From: Acidaminococcus fermentans
GTDB taxonomy: Bacteria > Bacillota_C > Negativicutes > Acidaminococcales > Acidaminococcaceae
Assembly: GCA_004555735.1 (NCBI GenBank)
Contig: SFHH01000033.1
Coordinates: 1 to 15,030, forward strand
Length of the DNA: 15,030 bases
Reading direction: 5' to 3'
Numbering within the stretch: the stretch's first letter is position 1; every line of letters begins with the position of its first letter. The notes under the pieces are model-generated. The model saw nothing but the letters and a program-made list of their open reading frames with translations, had not been told where the DNA came from and searched no databases. Below, one piece after another: positions 9,557 through 15,030 of the stretch. Made by a program: the position numbers and the translations under genes.

Positions 9557-9610
9557 CCCCTTTACTGCTGTACTTTTCCAGTCAGCATATGTAATGACTC
9601 AATAATTAAA

Positions 9611-9638
9611 ATTATATTCTCTTTTATTGTAAACTCAA
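9611..9638 (-). promoter_or_regulatory. Probable sigma70-type promoter of the giant adhesin
   Basis: The minus strand carries TTGAGT (9638-9633) and a perfect TATAAT (9616-9611) separated by 16 bases, in an AT-rich stretch. The start site would fall near 9604, giving a leader of about 56 nt. It lies downstream of the trmO terminator, so the adhesin is probably an independent transcription unit. Confidence 0.7.
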
Positions 9639-9667
9639 CATATCATCTAAATCCTTTCAATTAAGAT

Positions 9668-9714
9668 AAAAAGACAGCTTCTGTACAGAATTCGCTGTAA
9701 GAAGCTGTCTTTTT
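9668..9714 (-). terminator. Strong intrinsic terminator after trmO, symmetric
   Basis: A perfect 14-bp inverted repeat (AAAAAGACAGCTTC at 9668-9681 and its complement at 9701-9714) is extended internally by a 5-bp inner stem (TACAG/CTGTA) with a loop of about 6 nt. The 3' arm ends in a T run in either direction, so it can work bidirectionally. Its main role here is to end the operon that finishes with trmO, 14 bases beyond that stop codon. Confidence 0.9.
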
Positions 9715-9727
9715 ATACATTTTATAT

Positions 9728-10429
9728 CTATTTGTTTATTTTTTCTACTGCAATGACATATATTTTTGCTTCATTCACCTGGAACTTCACATTCCACACT
9801 CCAAAAGCCATCCCATATATCCGCTCAGGATCTTTCTGGTAATGGGGCCGGGGATCCTGGGCCAGGATTCCCAGCAGAGCTTCCTGCTGGGAATCCGGCA
9901 GTTTTGCCAAAAGCTCCGGCGGGCACTGGACCTCCAGGGTGCTGTCCGCTCCCTGGGCAAAGCCGCTCCGGGCTTCCGGCCGGACATCGGCGTAGGGAAC
10001 ATAAGGCTTGATATCATAGATGGGCGTCCCATCCATCAGATCCGCTCCCTTGACCCACAGTTCCGGACCCTGAGGTCCATCCCAGATCACCCTGTCCAGT
10101 TCCACCAGGGAAAGTCCCAGAGGATTGGGCCGGAAAGGAGAACGGGTGGCAAAGACTCCCAGCCGGGCATTGCCCCCCAGCCGGGGTGGCCGTACCGTGG
10201 GCGACCATGTGTGGTTTTGGGAAAAGCCCCAGATCAGCCACACATGGGAAAAGCCTTCCAGGCCCCGGAGGGTTTCCCGCTGCCGGAAACCTTCCGCCAT
10301 TTCCACCCGTCCGGCCAATTCCGGTACTAAGCCGCTCTGCCTGGGCAGGCCGAATTTTTCCGGCAGCAGGCCCCGGTACCAGGCCACAGGACGCAGGGTC
10401 AGCAGGCCGGCAGGTTCCTTTTGCGCCAT
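9728..10429 (-). CDS. trmO: tRNA (N6-threonylcarbamoyladenosine(37)-N6)-methyltransferase TrmO
   Basis: TrmO (formerly TsaA/YaeB) uses S-adenosylmethionine to methylate t6A37 to m6t6A37 next to the anticodon of ANN-decoding tRNAs, especially tRNA-Thr, in the cytoplasm. At 233 residues it is full length compared with about 235 in E. coli. Recognisable segments are GLEGFSHVWLIWGF, the very conserved TVRPPRLGGNARLGVFATRS (residues about 79-98), PFRPNPLGLSLVEL, DLMDGTPIYDIKPYVPYAD, and the C-terminal ILAQDPRPHYQK of the small second domain. The start codon overlaps the previous stop by one base (TGATG), which suggests translational coupling. It is the last gene before a strong terminator. Nothing is missing or broken. 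Its place in an envelope-protein operon is unexplained and may simply reflect shared transcription. Confidence 0.95.
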   Translation of the reverse strand: MAQKEPAGLLTLRPVAWYRGLLPEKFGLPRQSGLVPELAGRVEMAEGFRQRETLRGLEGFSHVWLIWGFSQNHTWSPTVRPPRLGGNARLGVFATRSPFRPNPLGLSLVELDRVIWDGPQGPELWVKGADLMDGTPIYDIKPYVPYADVRPEARSGFAQGADSTLEVQCPPELLAKLPDSQQEALLGILAQDPRPHYQKDPERIYGMAFGVWNVKFQVNEAKIYVIAVEKINK

Positions 10430-11061
10430 CAGTCGACCACCGTATCCACGTTCAGATCTTTATCCACATAGAACCGGGTACCCTTTACGGTCAGATCCGC
10501 AGCCAGGCCCTTGGTGGTCACCTGGTACATCCACATACCTGGAGCCACTTGGAAGGATCCTTCCAGGGCGTCCCCGTTGACCCCATCGCCGGCAGCAGCC
10601 ACCGCTTCGCCCCCAAAGGTCCAGCCTTTGGTGATGAAAGAATTGAAAGCGTCTTCATTGCCGAACACAAAGATGATATTGGACTGCCGGACCCCCAGGC
10701 CCAGTCCCACCTTCATCTCACCCATCTTCATGAACACTTCCCGGCCGCTGTGCTGGTTGATGGCACGGCCCCGGCCGTGGCCGCCCCCCAAAAGTCCCAC
10801 GCTGTAGCTGGTGTCCACGAACACCGCATAGCCGAAGGCGTTCTGGATGGCCTTCCGGGATTTGGGTTTCTTGTGGTACAAGTCCAGCAGGGCCTTATAG
10901 GTCTTAGTCCGCAGTTCCGCCCGTTCCCGGTCCTCTTTGGTCAAAGGGGCCGTCTGGGCCGTTTTTTCACTGGCCGGTTGGGCCGCCCCCGCAGCAAAGC
11001 AGGGAGCTGTCAAAGCCAAAGCGGCCAGCAAAGACGCCGTGATTTTTTTCGTGTTTTTCAT
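10429..11061 (-). CDS. Exported SYLF/Ysc84-domain protein
   Basis: The 210-residue protein has a clear Sec signal peptide (MKNTKKITASLLAALALTAPCFA, cut near residue 23) and no lipobox. It should therefore be released to the periplasm or beyond. After an Ala/Thr linker, residues about 45-205 match the SYLF (Ysc84) fold: FGYAVFVDTSYSVGLLGGG, then MKMGEMKVGLGLGVRQSNI, IIFVFGNEDAFNSFITKGW, and a closing TTKGLAADLTVKGTRFYVD. SYLF domains of eukaryotic proteins bind membrane phosphoinositides or actin; the bacterial exported versions have no well-established substrate. A GAGGG ribosome binding site seven bases upstream supports the ATG. It follows the beta-helix gene by 54 bases with no terminator and runs into trmO, so it is probably the middle gene of one operon. 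A role in the envelope is inference. Confidence 0.88.
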   Translation of the reverse strand: MKNTKKITASLLAALALTAPCFAAGAAQPASEKTAQTAPLTKEDRERAELRTKTYKALLDLYHKKPKSRKAIQNAFGYAVFVDTSYSVGLLGGGHGRGRAINQHSGREVFMKMGEMKVGLGLGVRQSNIIFVFGNEDAFNSFITKGWTFGGEAVAAAGDGVNGDALEGSFQVAPGMWMYQVTTKGLAADLTVKGTRFYVDKDLNVDTVVD

Positions 11062-11067
11062 GATCTG

Positions 11068-11116
11068 ACCCTCTTCACTTTTTACTCTGCATTCTTCGCT
11101 CTACACTCTGTACTCT
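11068..11116 (-). repeat. Degenerate heptamer tandem repeat filling the intergenic spacer
   Basis: Seven consecutive 7-nt units, read on the minus strand, fit the consensus AGAGTGN (examples AGAGTAC, AGAGTGT, AGAGCGA, AGAGTAA). The run starts on the last base of the beta-helix gene's TAA stop. It ends six bases before the ATG of the SYLF gene, and its last unit, AGAGGGT, supplies that gene's ribosome binding site. Units differ at one to three positions, so it is an old or drifting array. It covers nearly the whole spacer, and no promoter or terminator is visible inside it. Confidence 0.85.
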
Positions 11117-12525
11117 TACTTCTCCGGTTTCAGATAGCCGCCTCCCTGGAGTTCGTAAGTCTTGCCTCCCAGCCATGTGTTGGCCGTATTGCTGCTGTTG
11201 TAATAGATGGTATGGCCGTTGCCTTTCAGGTTGGTCATAGCCGGATTCCCGTCCGTAAAGGCATCCAGATGACAGTCAGCCGTAATGGACCAGCTGGAAG
11301 AAGCATCCAGGTTCACATCTGCCTTTTTCGCCGTCTTATCCGTATTGATGGCGCCGGACCAGTGGCTTCCATTCTGGAGATCCAGCAAGATGGTGCTGCT
11401 GGCATCCACGGACACATTTCCGTAGAGTCCTTGGTTGTTGGCCATGAAGGTCAAATCCCCGCCATTGGTCCCTTCATCTCCGAACTGATTGGCTTCCACC
11501 CGGATCAGGGTGCCGCCCAGATACTGCATGGTGGTCATTTCCGAATAGATCCGGGCTGCAGTATTGGTCACATAGAACAGGGGCCCTTCCTTCAGGCTGC
11601 GGAGGGCAGAACCCTTGGCGGAGAACCGGCCCAATGCCTTGCCGTCGGTGCCGTTGTCACGGGTCTTGTTCTGGTAGAGCATCACCCCGTGGGTTCCGTT
11701 GCCGGACAGGTCCACATATTCCAGATGGATGGAATTATTCCCTTCCACCACGGCGATTTCACTGGCCCCAGCCGTGCCTTTGGCCTCGCTGAGTTTGATG
11801 GCTCCCTTGGAATACAGCAGAGGAGACCCTTCCCCAGAAGTATTGATGGTGCTCTTGCTTACGGTGACACTGGCTCCGGAAGGTTCCGTGGCCAGGGCTG
11901 CAGACCGGAGGCCGGCAGTACCGATATTGATGTTGTCCGCAGTGATCTTACCGCCTTCCGTGGCATCCAGGCCCCGGGAAGAAGCCCCGGTGGTCCGGAT
12001 GTTGGAATCATGGAGCCTTACGCTTCCCTTAGCTCCAGTGGCGAACACTGCATTGGCTCCGTCCGCTTCCGTACGGATGGTACAGCCATCCATGGAAAGC
12101 GCCCCATCTGCAGCCAGGACAGCAGCATTGAGCCCATGGAACTTACTGTCCAACACGCCTGTAGTAGCTCCGCTCTTGGTGATGGCTCCATGGGACAGTG
12201 TCACATCGGCTCCATTTTTTACCAGCAGAGCACTTTCATCCGGCTTCAAGGAAGCATAGCTGTCTGCCAGAGCTGCCTTTTCTCCCGTGACGATCTTAGC
12301 GGCTCCATAGGCATCAGCCGGCAGCGGCTCTGCAGCCGTTTCTTCTGCACCAGCTGGAGCTTCTTTCCCTGCTGCCATTTCCGCTTTGGCAGGGGCCGCT
12401 TTTTCCGTCTGGACGGCTGCAGGCTTTTCAGCCGCCGGTTCTGTTTTCTTATGGGCTGCCCAGGCACAGGGAGAAGTCAGCAAAGAGGCCAGGACGGCCA
12501 AAGTTAAGATTTTAGAACTTTTCAT
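11116..12525 (-). CDS. Exported right-handed beta-helix protein, autotransporter-passenger-like, no barrel
   Basis: The protein has 469 residues. A Sec signal peptide (MKSSKILTLAVLASLLTSPCAWA, cut near residue 23) is followed by an Ala/Lys/Glu/Pro-rich linker to about residue 75. The remainder consists of short, Gly/Ser/Thr-rich beta rungs of about 20-24 residues, with recurring patterns such as VTLSHGAITKSG, LSMDGCTIRTEADG, VRLHDSNIRTTG and VTVSKSTINTSG. This is typical of right-handed parallel beta-helix proteins and of autotransporter passengers. There is no C-terminal autotransporter barrel, lipobox or transmembrane segment; the chain ends GGGYLKPEK. It could be a periplasmic or secreted adhesin-like protein, or a passenger exported by a partner encoded elsewhere. 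I do not recognise a specific family and no catalytic motif is visible. It is first in the operon with the SYLF gene and trmO, behind its own promoter. Confidence 0.75.
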   Translation of the reverse strand: MKSSKILTLAVLASLLTSPCAWAAHKKTEPAAEKPAAVQTEKAAPAKAEMAAGKEAPAGAEETAAEPLPADAYGAAKIVTGEKAALADSYASLKPDESALLVKNGADVTLSHGAITKSGATTGVLDSKFHGLNAAVLAADGALSMDGCTIRTEADGANAVFATGAKGSVRLHDSNIRTTGASSRGLDATEGGKITADNINIGTAGLRSAALATEPSGASVTVSKSTINTSGEGSPLLYSKGAIKLSEAKGTAGASEIAVVEGNNSIHLEYVDLSGNGTHGVMLYQNKTRDNGTDGKALGRFSAKGSALRSLKEGPLFYVTNTAARIYSEMTTMQYLGGTLIRVEANQFGDEGTNGGDLTFMANNQGLYGNVSVDASSTILLDLQNGSHWSGAINTDKTAKKADVNLDASSSWSITADCHLDAFTDGNPAMTNLKGNGHTIYYNSSNTANTWLGGKTYELQGGGYLKPEK

Positions 12526-12563
12526 GGGAATCCCTACTTTCCTGTATAAACTTCTACCTATAT

Positions 12564-12592
12564 AGTATATCGCAAAAGAGTGTCACCGTAAA
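12564..12592 (-). promoter_or_regulatory. Probable promoter of the beta-helix/SYLF/trmO operon
   Basis: The minus strand shows TTTACG (12592-12587), a 17-base spacer and TATACT (12569-12564), matching the consensus at 4 and 5 of 6 positions. The start site would be near 12557, about 30 nt before the ATG at 12525, with GTAGGGA as a weak ribosome binding site. The -35 lies in the loop and inner arm of the hairpin at 12573-12608. Confidence 0.6.
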
Positions 12593-12608
12593 CGATGGCA
12601 CTCTTTTG
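12573..12608 (-). terminator. Terminator-like hairpin after the SLH-bearing adhesin
   Basis: A 10-bp perfect inverted repeat, CAAAAGAGTG and CACTCTTTTG, extends to 13 bp if one G-U pair is allowed, with a loop of about 10 bases. It lies 86 bases beyond the adhesin stop codon. The T-rich stretch is the four T's within the 3' arm and no longer T run follows, so termination may be partial. Nothing else is evident in the 12609-12694 spacer except AT-rich sequence and a short direct repeat of GCAGCC. Confidence 0.5.
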
Positions 12609-12694
12609 TCACGAAAAGGGTATTTAAGTTCTGGCTTTCATATATCGCTCTGTATATTTTTTTCTTTAGGCAGCCTACGCAGCCACTTCTCTTT

Positions 12695-15030
12695 TTACTT
12701 TTCTTCCTGCTGGATCCGGGATCCATAGACATCTCGATAGTCCTTTTTCTCTTTCTTATCTTGGCTGTTGACCCGGACCCGTTCCACTTTGTGCCGGTCA
12801 TTGTCCTTCCCGGAAATCCGGTCCACCCGGAACCGTTCGGCTTCTTGGACTTGGGTCAGTTCCGGCTTGAATTCTTCCACGGATCTGGCCATGCCTGCAT
12901 CCACCGGAGCTCCGTTCTGCAGTGCCCGATAGATGATGGCCGCATATTCGTACCGGGTCATGGTCCGGTCTCCTTTGAATTCTCCATCTGGGTACCCTTG
13001 CAGATAGCCCCGTTCCCGGAGGCCTTCCACATGCTGGTACGCCCAGTGGGTTTCCGGCACATCGCTGAAGTTCCCCTCCAACGGCTTGACAGCCGGTGTC
13101 CCCTGGAGTTTCAGGGTCTGGAGGATCTGGGCATTCTGGTTCTTCAGCATTTCCACAGTGGCCCGCAGATCGATGATTTCTTTGGCCATGGCCACTTTGG
13201 ATCGGGTCACATGGTTGTGCTGGCCCAGTTTGAAGGTGACCCCGGCATTGACCATGTTTTCCCCTCCGCCAAAGCTGCCGCCCACACTGATCAAAGTGTC
13301 TTCGGAAGGCCGATAGAAGGCACCGATGGCAGCTGCATGAGCGTCCTTATAATTGCCATATCCGGCAGCAAAATCCCATTTATCATCGGGATCGAAATCC
13401 TGAGGGTGGAGGGCCGCCAGGGCAGCTGCGCCTGCGCCTACCCGATTCAGCCGGCTGCCCAGCTTATTCACGGAGCTTCCCAGGTTCCGGATATCCCCGG
13501 TATTCTTTTCCACGGCCTGATTGGTCCGATACAGCTGTCCTCCATTGACGGCTTCCTTGGAACCTTCTGCCACGGACCCGTCTCCCACATTTTTGATGAC
13601 GGTACTGCTGCCACCCTGGTTCAGGGTGATGGAGCTGTGGGAAGCGTCATCGTAAGAAACCACATTGGCCGTCACGGCTTTCAGCTGGTCCTCCGTCGCC
13701 GCCTGACCGGAAACGATTTGGTCCGGATCCCAGGTGGTATTCTGGAGTCCGCCGATGGTCCCGCTGTTTCCCTGATTCAGCTGGATGCCTCCTACGGAAG
13801 CGGTCTGGGCCGTCACCGAATCCACCGTGATGTCCTTTTTCAGGGAAACCTGATAGTTGGCCGCTTCCCCGGCTCCGGCCGTATTCTGGACGGAAATGTT
13901 GTCTCCGGCAGAGACGACAGACGGTTTACCGACTTCTGCCGCAGCCTGGAAAGCCTTTTTCAGCTGAGCCACGTTCACTGCGTCCGTATCCTGAGTCCCA
14001 GCAGCCACACTGGTGATCTGCCGGGTCAGTTCCATTCCCTTGCCCACTGACACAGCCGCTCCCGTTGCCACCCAAGCGGAAGAGGTATCTGTGGAAGCCT
14101 GCCGGGTGGAAGGATCATACCCAGCAGCTCCAGCTTCCACCGCAGCCAGGGACCCGCTGCCCAGGGCCACACCCCCGGCCACTGTGGCATTGGCATTGTG
14201 TCCCAGGACCACCACATTCTGCTGATCCGTGGTGGTCACGTTGTCTGCGGAGCCAATCACCAGGCTGTTGGTAGCTCCGGAAAGGGTCCGGTTGTCCCCC
14301 AGCAGCAGGGCCGTATCCGTATCCTTGACGGTGTTGCCGGATCCGATGACGGACACATGCTGCACATTGGAAGCCGTATTCTTGTACCCGTTCATCATAT
14401 TGTAACGGCTGATAGAACCACTGGTGCCGGTCACTGTGTTATTAACCCCGATGATGGCTGTTTTCTGGGTATAATCGGCTTTGTTGCCACCCCCGATGGC
14501 CAGAGTGGCCCCGCCGCTTTCCGAATTTTTCACAGTCTCCATCAGAGTTTTCTGCAGGGCCTGGGCAGAATCTCCACTGCTTGTCGGTGCTGAAATATTG
14601 GTAATGGAATTGGTGACTTCATTCCCGGCTCCAAAAATCAATGCACCATTGGAATTAAATTCCCGGTTGGCCGTACCTACGATGCTATTGGCTATGCCAG
14701 CATAGGAAGAAGACGCCGTCGCTGATTCAATACTGTTCAGGGCACCGGTTATGGTAGCACCGAAATTTTTCCCTGCGGATCCCATATTCGTATTGTAATC
14801 AGAAGAGACAATTGAATATGCCCCGGTAACAGAAGAAAAAAGTCCATTGGAAAAACTGTTGGCCCCCAATGTGGTCGAAAATAAGCTCATATTATAGGAT
14901 TTGGTACTAGCTGTATCGACCGGGATATCACCCAACTTCCCTTTATAATTATGGTTTCCCAGCATCACGCTGCCAGAACGGGCATAGGTGTTCTGCCCAA
15001 TGGCCAAACCGGTGACCATTTTCGTAGGAT
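12695..15030 (-). CDS. Trimeric autotransporter adhesin with C-terminal SLH domain, N-terminus cut by window edge
   Basis: The frame is open to the window edge; the first Met at 15019 is internal because no signal peptide follows it and three sense codons precede it. From 15030 to about 14110 is a YadA-like head (LAIGQNTYARSG, LIFGAGNEVTN, IIGVNNTVTG, VALGSGSLAAVEAG). The neck QITSVAAGTQDTDAVNVAQL lies near 13950-14030 and a short stalk with two further neck-like segments follows. The YadA anchor spans about 13223-13460. After it come a coiled coil (KEIIDLRATVEMLKNQNAQI), one SLH domain (12913-13077), and a tail of about 60 residues rich in Lys, Arg, Asp and Glu that ends QQEEK. The trimeric barrel should sit in the outer membrane with the head outside. 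The extension would then face the periplasm, where SLH can bind peptidoglycan-linked polymer. Ordinary YadA-family proteins end at the barrel. Confidence 0.94.
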   Translation of the reverse strand, partial: PTKMVTGLAIGQNTYARSGSVMLGNHNYKGKLGDIPVDTASTKSYNMSLFSTTLGANSFSNGLFSSVTGAYSIVSSDYNTNMGSAGKNFGATITGALNSIESATASSSYAGIANSIVGTANREFNSNGALIFGAGNEVTNSITNISAPTSSGDSAQALQKTLMETVKNSESGGATLAIGGGNKADYTQKTAIIGVNNTVTGTSGSISRYNMMNGYKNTASNVQHVSVIGSGNTVKDTDTALLLGDNRTLSGATNSLVIGSADNVTTTDQQNVVVLGHNANATVAGGVALGSGSLAAVEAGAAGYDPSTRQASTDTSSAWVATGAAVSVGKGMELTRQITSVAAGTQDTDAVNVAQLKKAFQAAAEVGKPSVVSAGDNISVQNTAGAGEAANYQVSLKKDITVDSVTAQTASVGGIQLNQGNSGTIGGLQNTTWDPDQIVSGQAATEDQLKAVTANVVSYDDASHSSITLNQGGSSTVIKNVGDGSVAEGSKEAVNGGQLYRTNQAVEKNTGDIRNLGSSVNKLGSRLNRVGAGAAALAALHPQDFDPDDKWDFAAGYGNYKDAHAAAIGAFYRPSEDTLISVGGSFGGGENMVNAGVTFKLGQHNHVTRSKVAMAKEIIDLRATVEMLKNQNAQILQTLKLQGTPAVKPLEGNFSDVPETHWAYQHVEGLRERGYLQGYPDGEFKGDRTMTRYEYAAIIYRALQNGAPVDAGMARSVEEFKPELTQVQEAERFRVDRISGKDNDRHKVERVRVNSQDKKEKKDYRDVYGSRIQQEEK
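12913..13077 (-). other. S-layer homology (SLH) domain at the adhesin C-terminus
   Basis: The segment begins NFSDVPETHWAYQHVEGL and continues through YLQGYPDGEFKGDRTMTRYE to AAIIYRALQNG. This is a standard single SLH repeat, with the FSDVP, HWAY, GYPDG and TRYE landmarks all present. In Negativicutes, SLH domains of OmpM-type porins bind polyamine-modified peptidoglycan. A trimer would present three SLH domains, matching the trimeric arrangement used by SLH domains elsewhere. Confidence 0.9.
13223..13460 (-). other. YadA C-terminal membrane anchor, not at the C-terminus
   Basis: The segment from NRVGAGAAALAALHP through GYGNYKDAHAAAIGAFYRP to MVNAGVTFKLG matches the YadA anchor, about 80 residues giving four strands per chain and a 12-strand trimeric barrel. 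In classical members the last strand ends the protein with an aromatic residue read by the BAM machinery. Here the last strand reads GVTFKLG and is followed by about 175 more residues. The giant adhesin has the matching start of an anchor at about 1-180, with clearly diverged DNA. Confidence 0.9.

Noticed and set aside
9595..9601. Palindrome TGACTCA close to the expected transcription start of the giant adhesin
   Set aside because: Seven bases with poorly matching flanks is too short to call an operator.
10186..12507. Plus-strand open frame of 773 codons
   Set aside because: It runs antisense across trmO, the SYLF gene and the beta-helix gene, all of which have clear family or signal-peptide evidence.
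12669..12684. Short direct repeat of GCAGCC between the adhesin stop and its terminator-like hairpin
   Set aside because: Two 6-base copies separated by three bases are expected by chance and form no stem.
12761..14050. Plus-strand open frame of 429 codons
   Set aside because: Antisense to the anchor, SLH domain and stalk of the second adhesin, which are unmistakable on the minus strand.

Overview
The window looks like chromosomal DNA from a diderm Firmicute of the class Negativicutes (Acidaminococcus, Megasphaera, Veillonella, Selenomonas and relatives). The main reason is that one protein combines a YadA-type outer-membrane anchor with an S-layer homology (SLH) domain. That implies an outer membrane plus the SLH-based cell-wall attachment typical of this class. 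The genus is not determined. Coding DNA is fairly GC-rich and the intergenic spacers are AT-rich. Every gene I can support lies on the minus strand, so transcription runs from high to low coordinates.

In transcription order, the right end (15030 to 12695) holds the C-terminal part of a trimeric autotransporter adhesin (TAA2). It has a beta-roll head, neck, short stalk and YadA anchor, then unusually a periplasmic coiled coil, one SLH domain and a charged tail. A hairpin and a good sigma70-type promoter follow. Next comes an apparent three-gene operon: an exported right-handed beta-helix protein (12525-11116), an exported SYLF/Ysc84-domain protein (11061-10429) and the tRNA-modifying enzyme TrmO (10429-9728). 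It ends at a strong 14-bp stem terminator (9668-9714). The 54-nt spacer between the first two operon genes is almost entirely a degenerate 7-nt tandem repeat.

The left 9.5 kb is one uninterrupted minus-strand reading frame, open from an ATG at 9548 to the window edge. It encodes at least 3,182 residues of a giant trimeric autotransporter (TAA1). Its order is: ESPR-type extended signal peptide, N@d coiled coil, a first YadA-like head, neck, a second head, a long modular stalk with internal duplication, and the first part of the YadA anchor. The long plus-strand frames over this region are antisense shadows.

Functionally this is a cell-surface locus. Two trimeric adhesins flank an envelope-protein operon that also carries a housekeeping tRNA-modification gene. 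The most notable points are the adhesin with an SLH domain after its membrane anchor (a possible outer membrane-to-peptidoglycan tether), a small hairpin around the start codon of the giant adhesin, and the heptamer repeat that carries a ribosome binding site. I found no CRISPR array, RNA gene, insertion sequence or phage gene.
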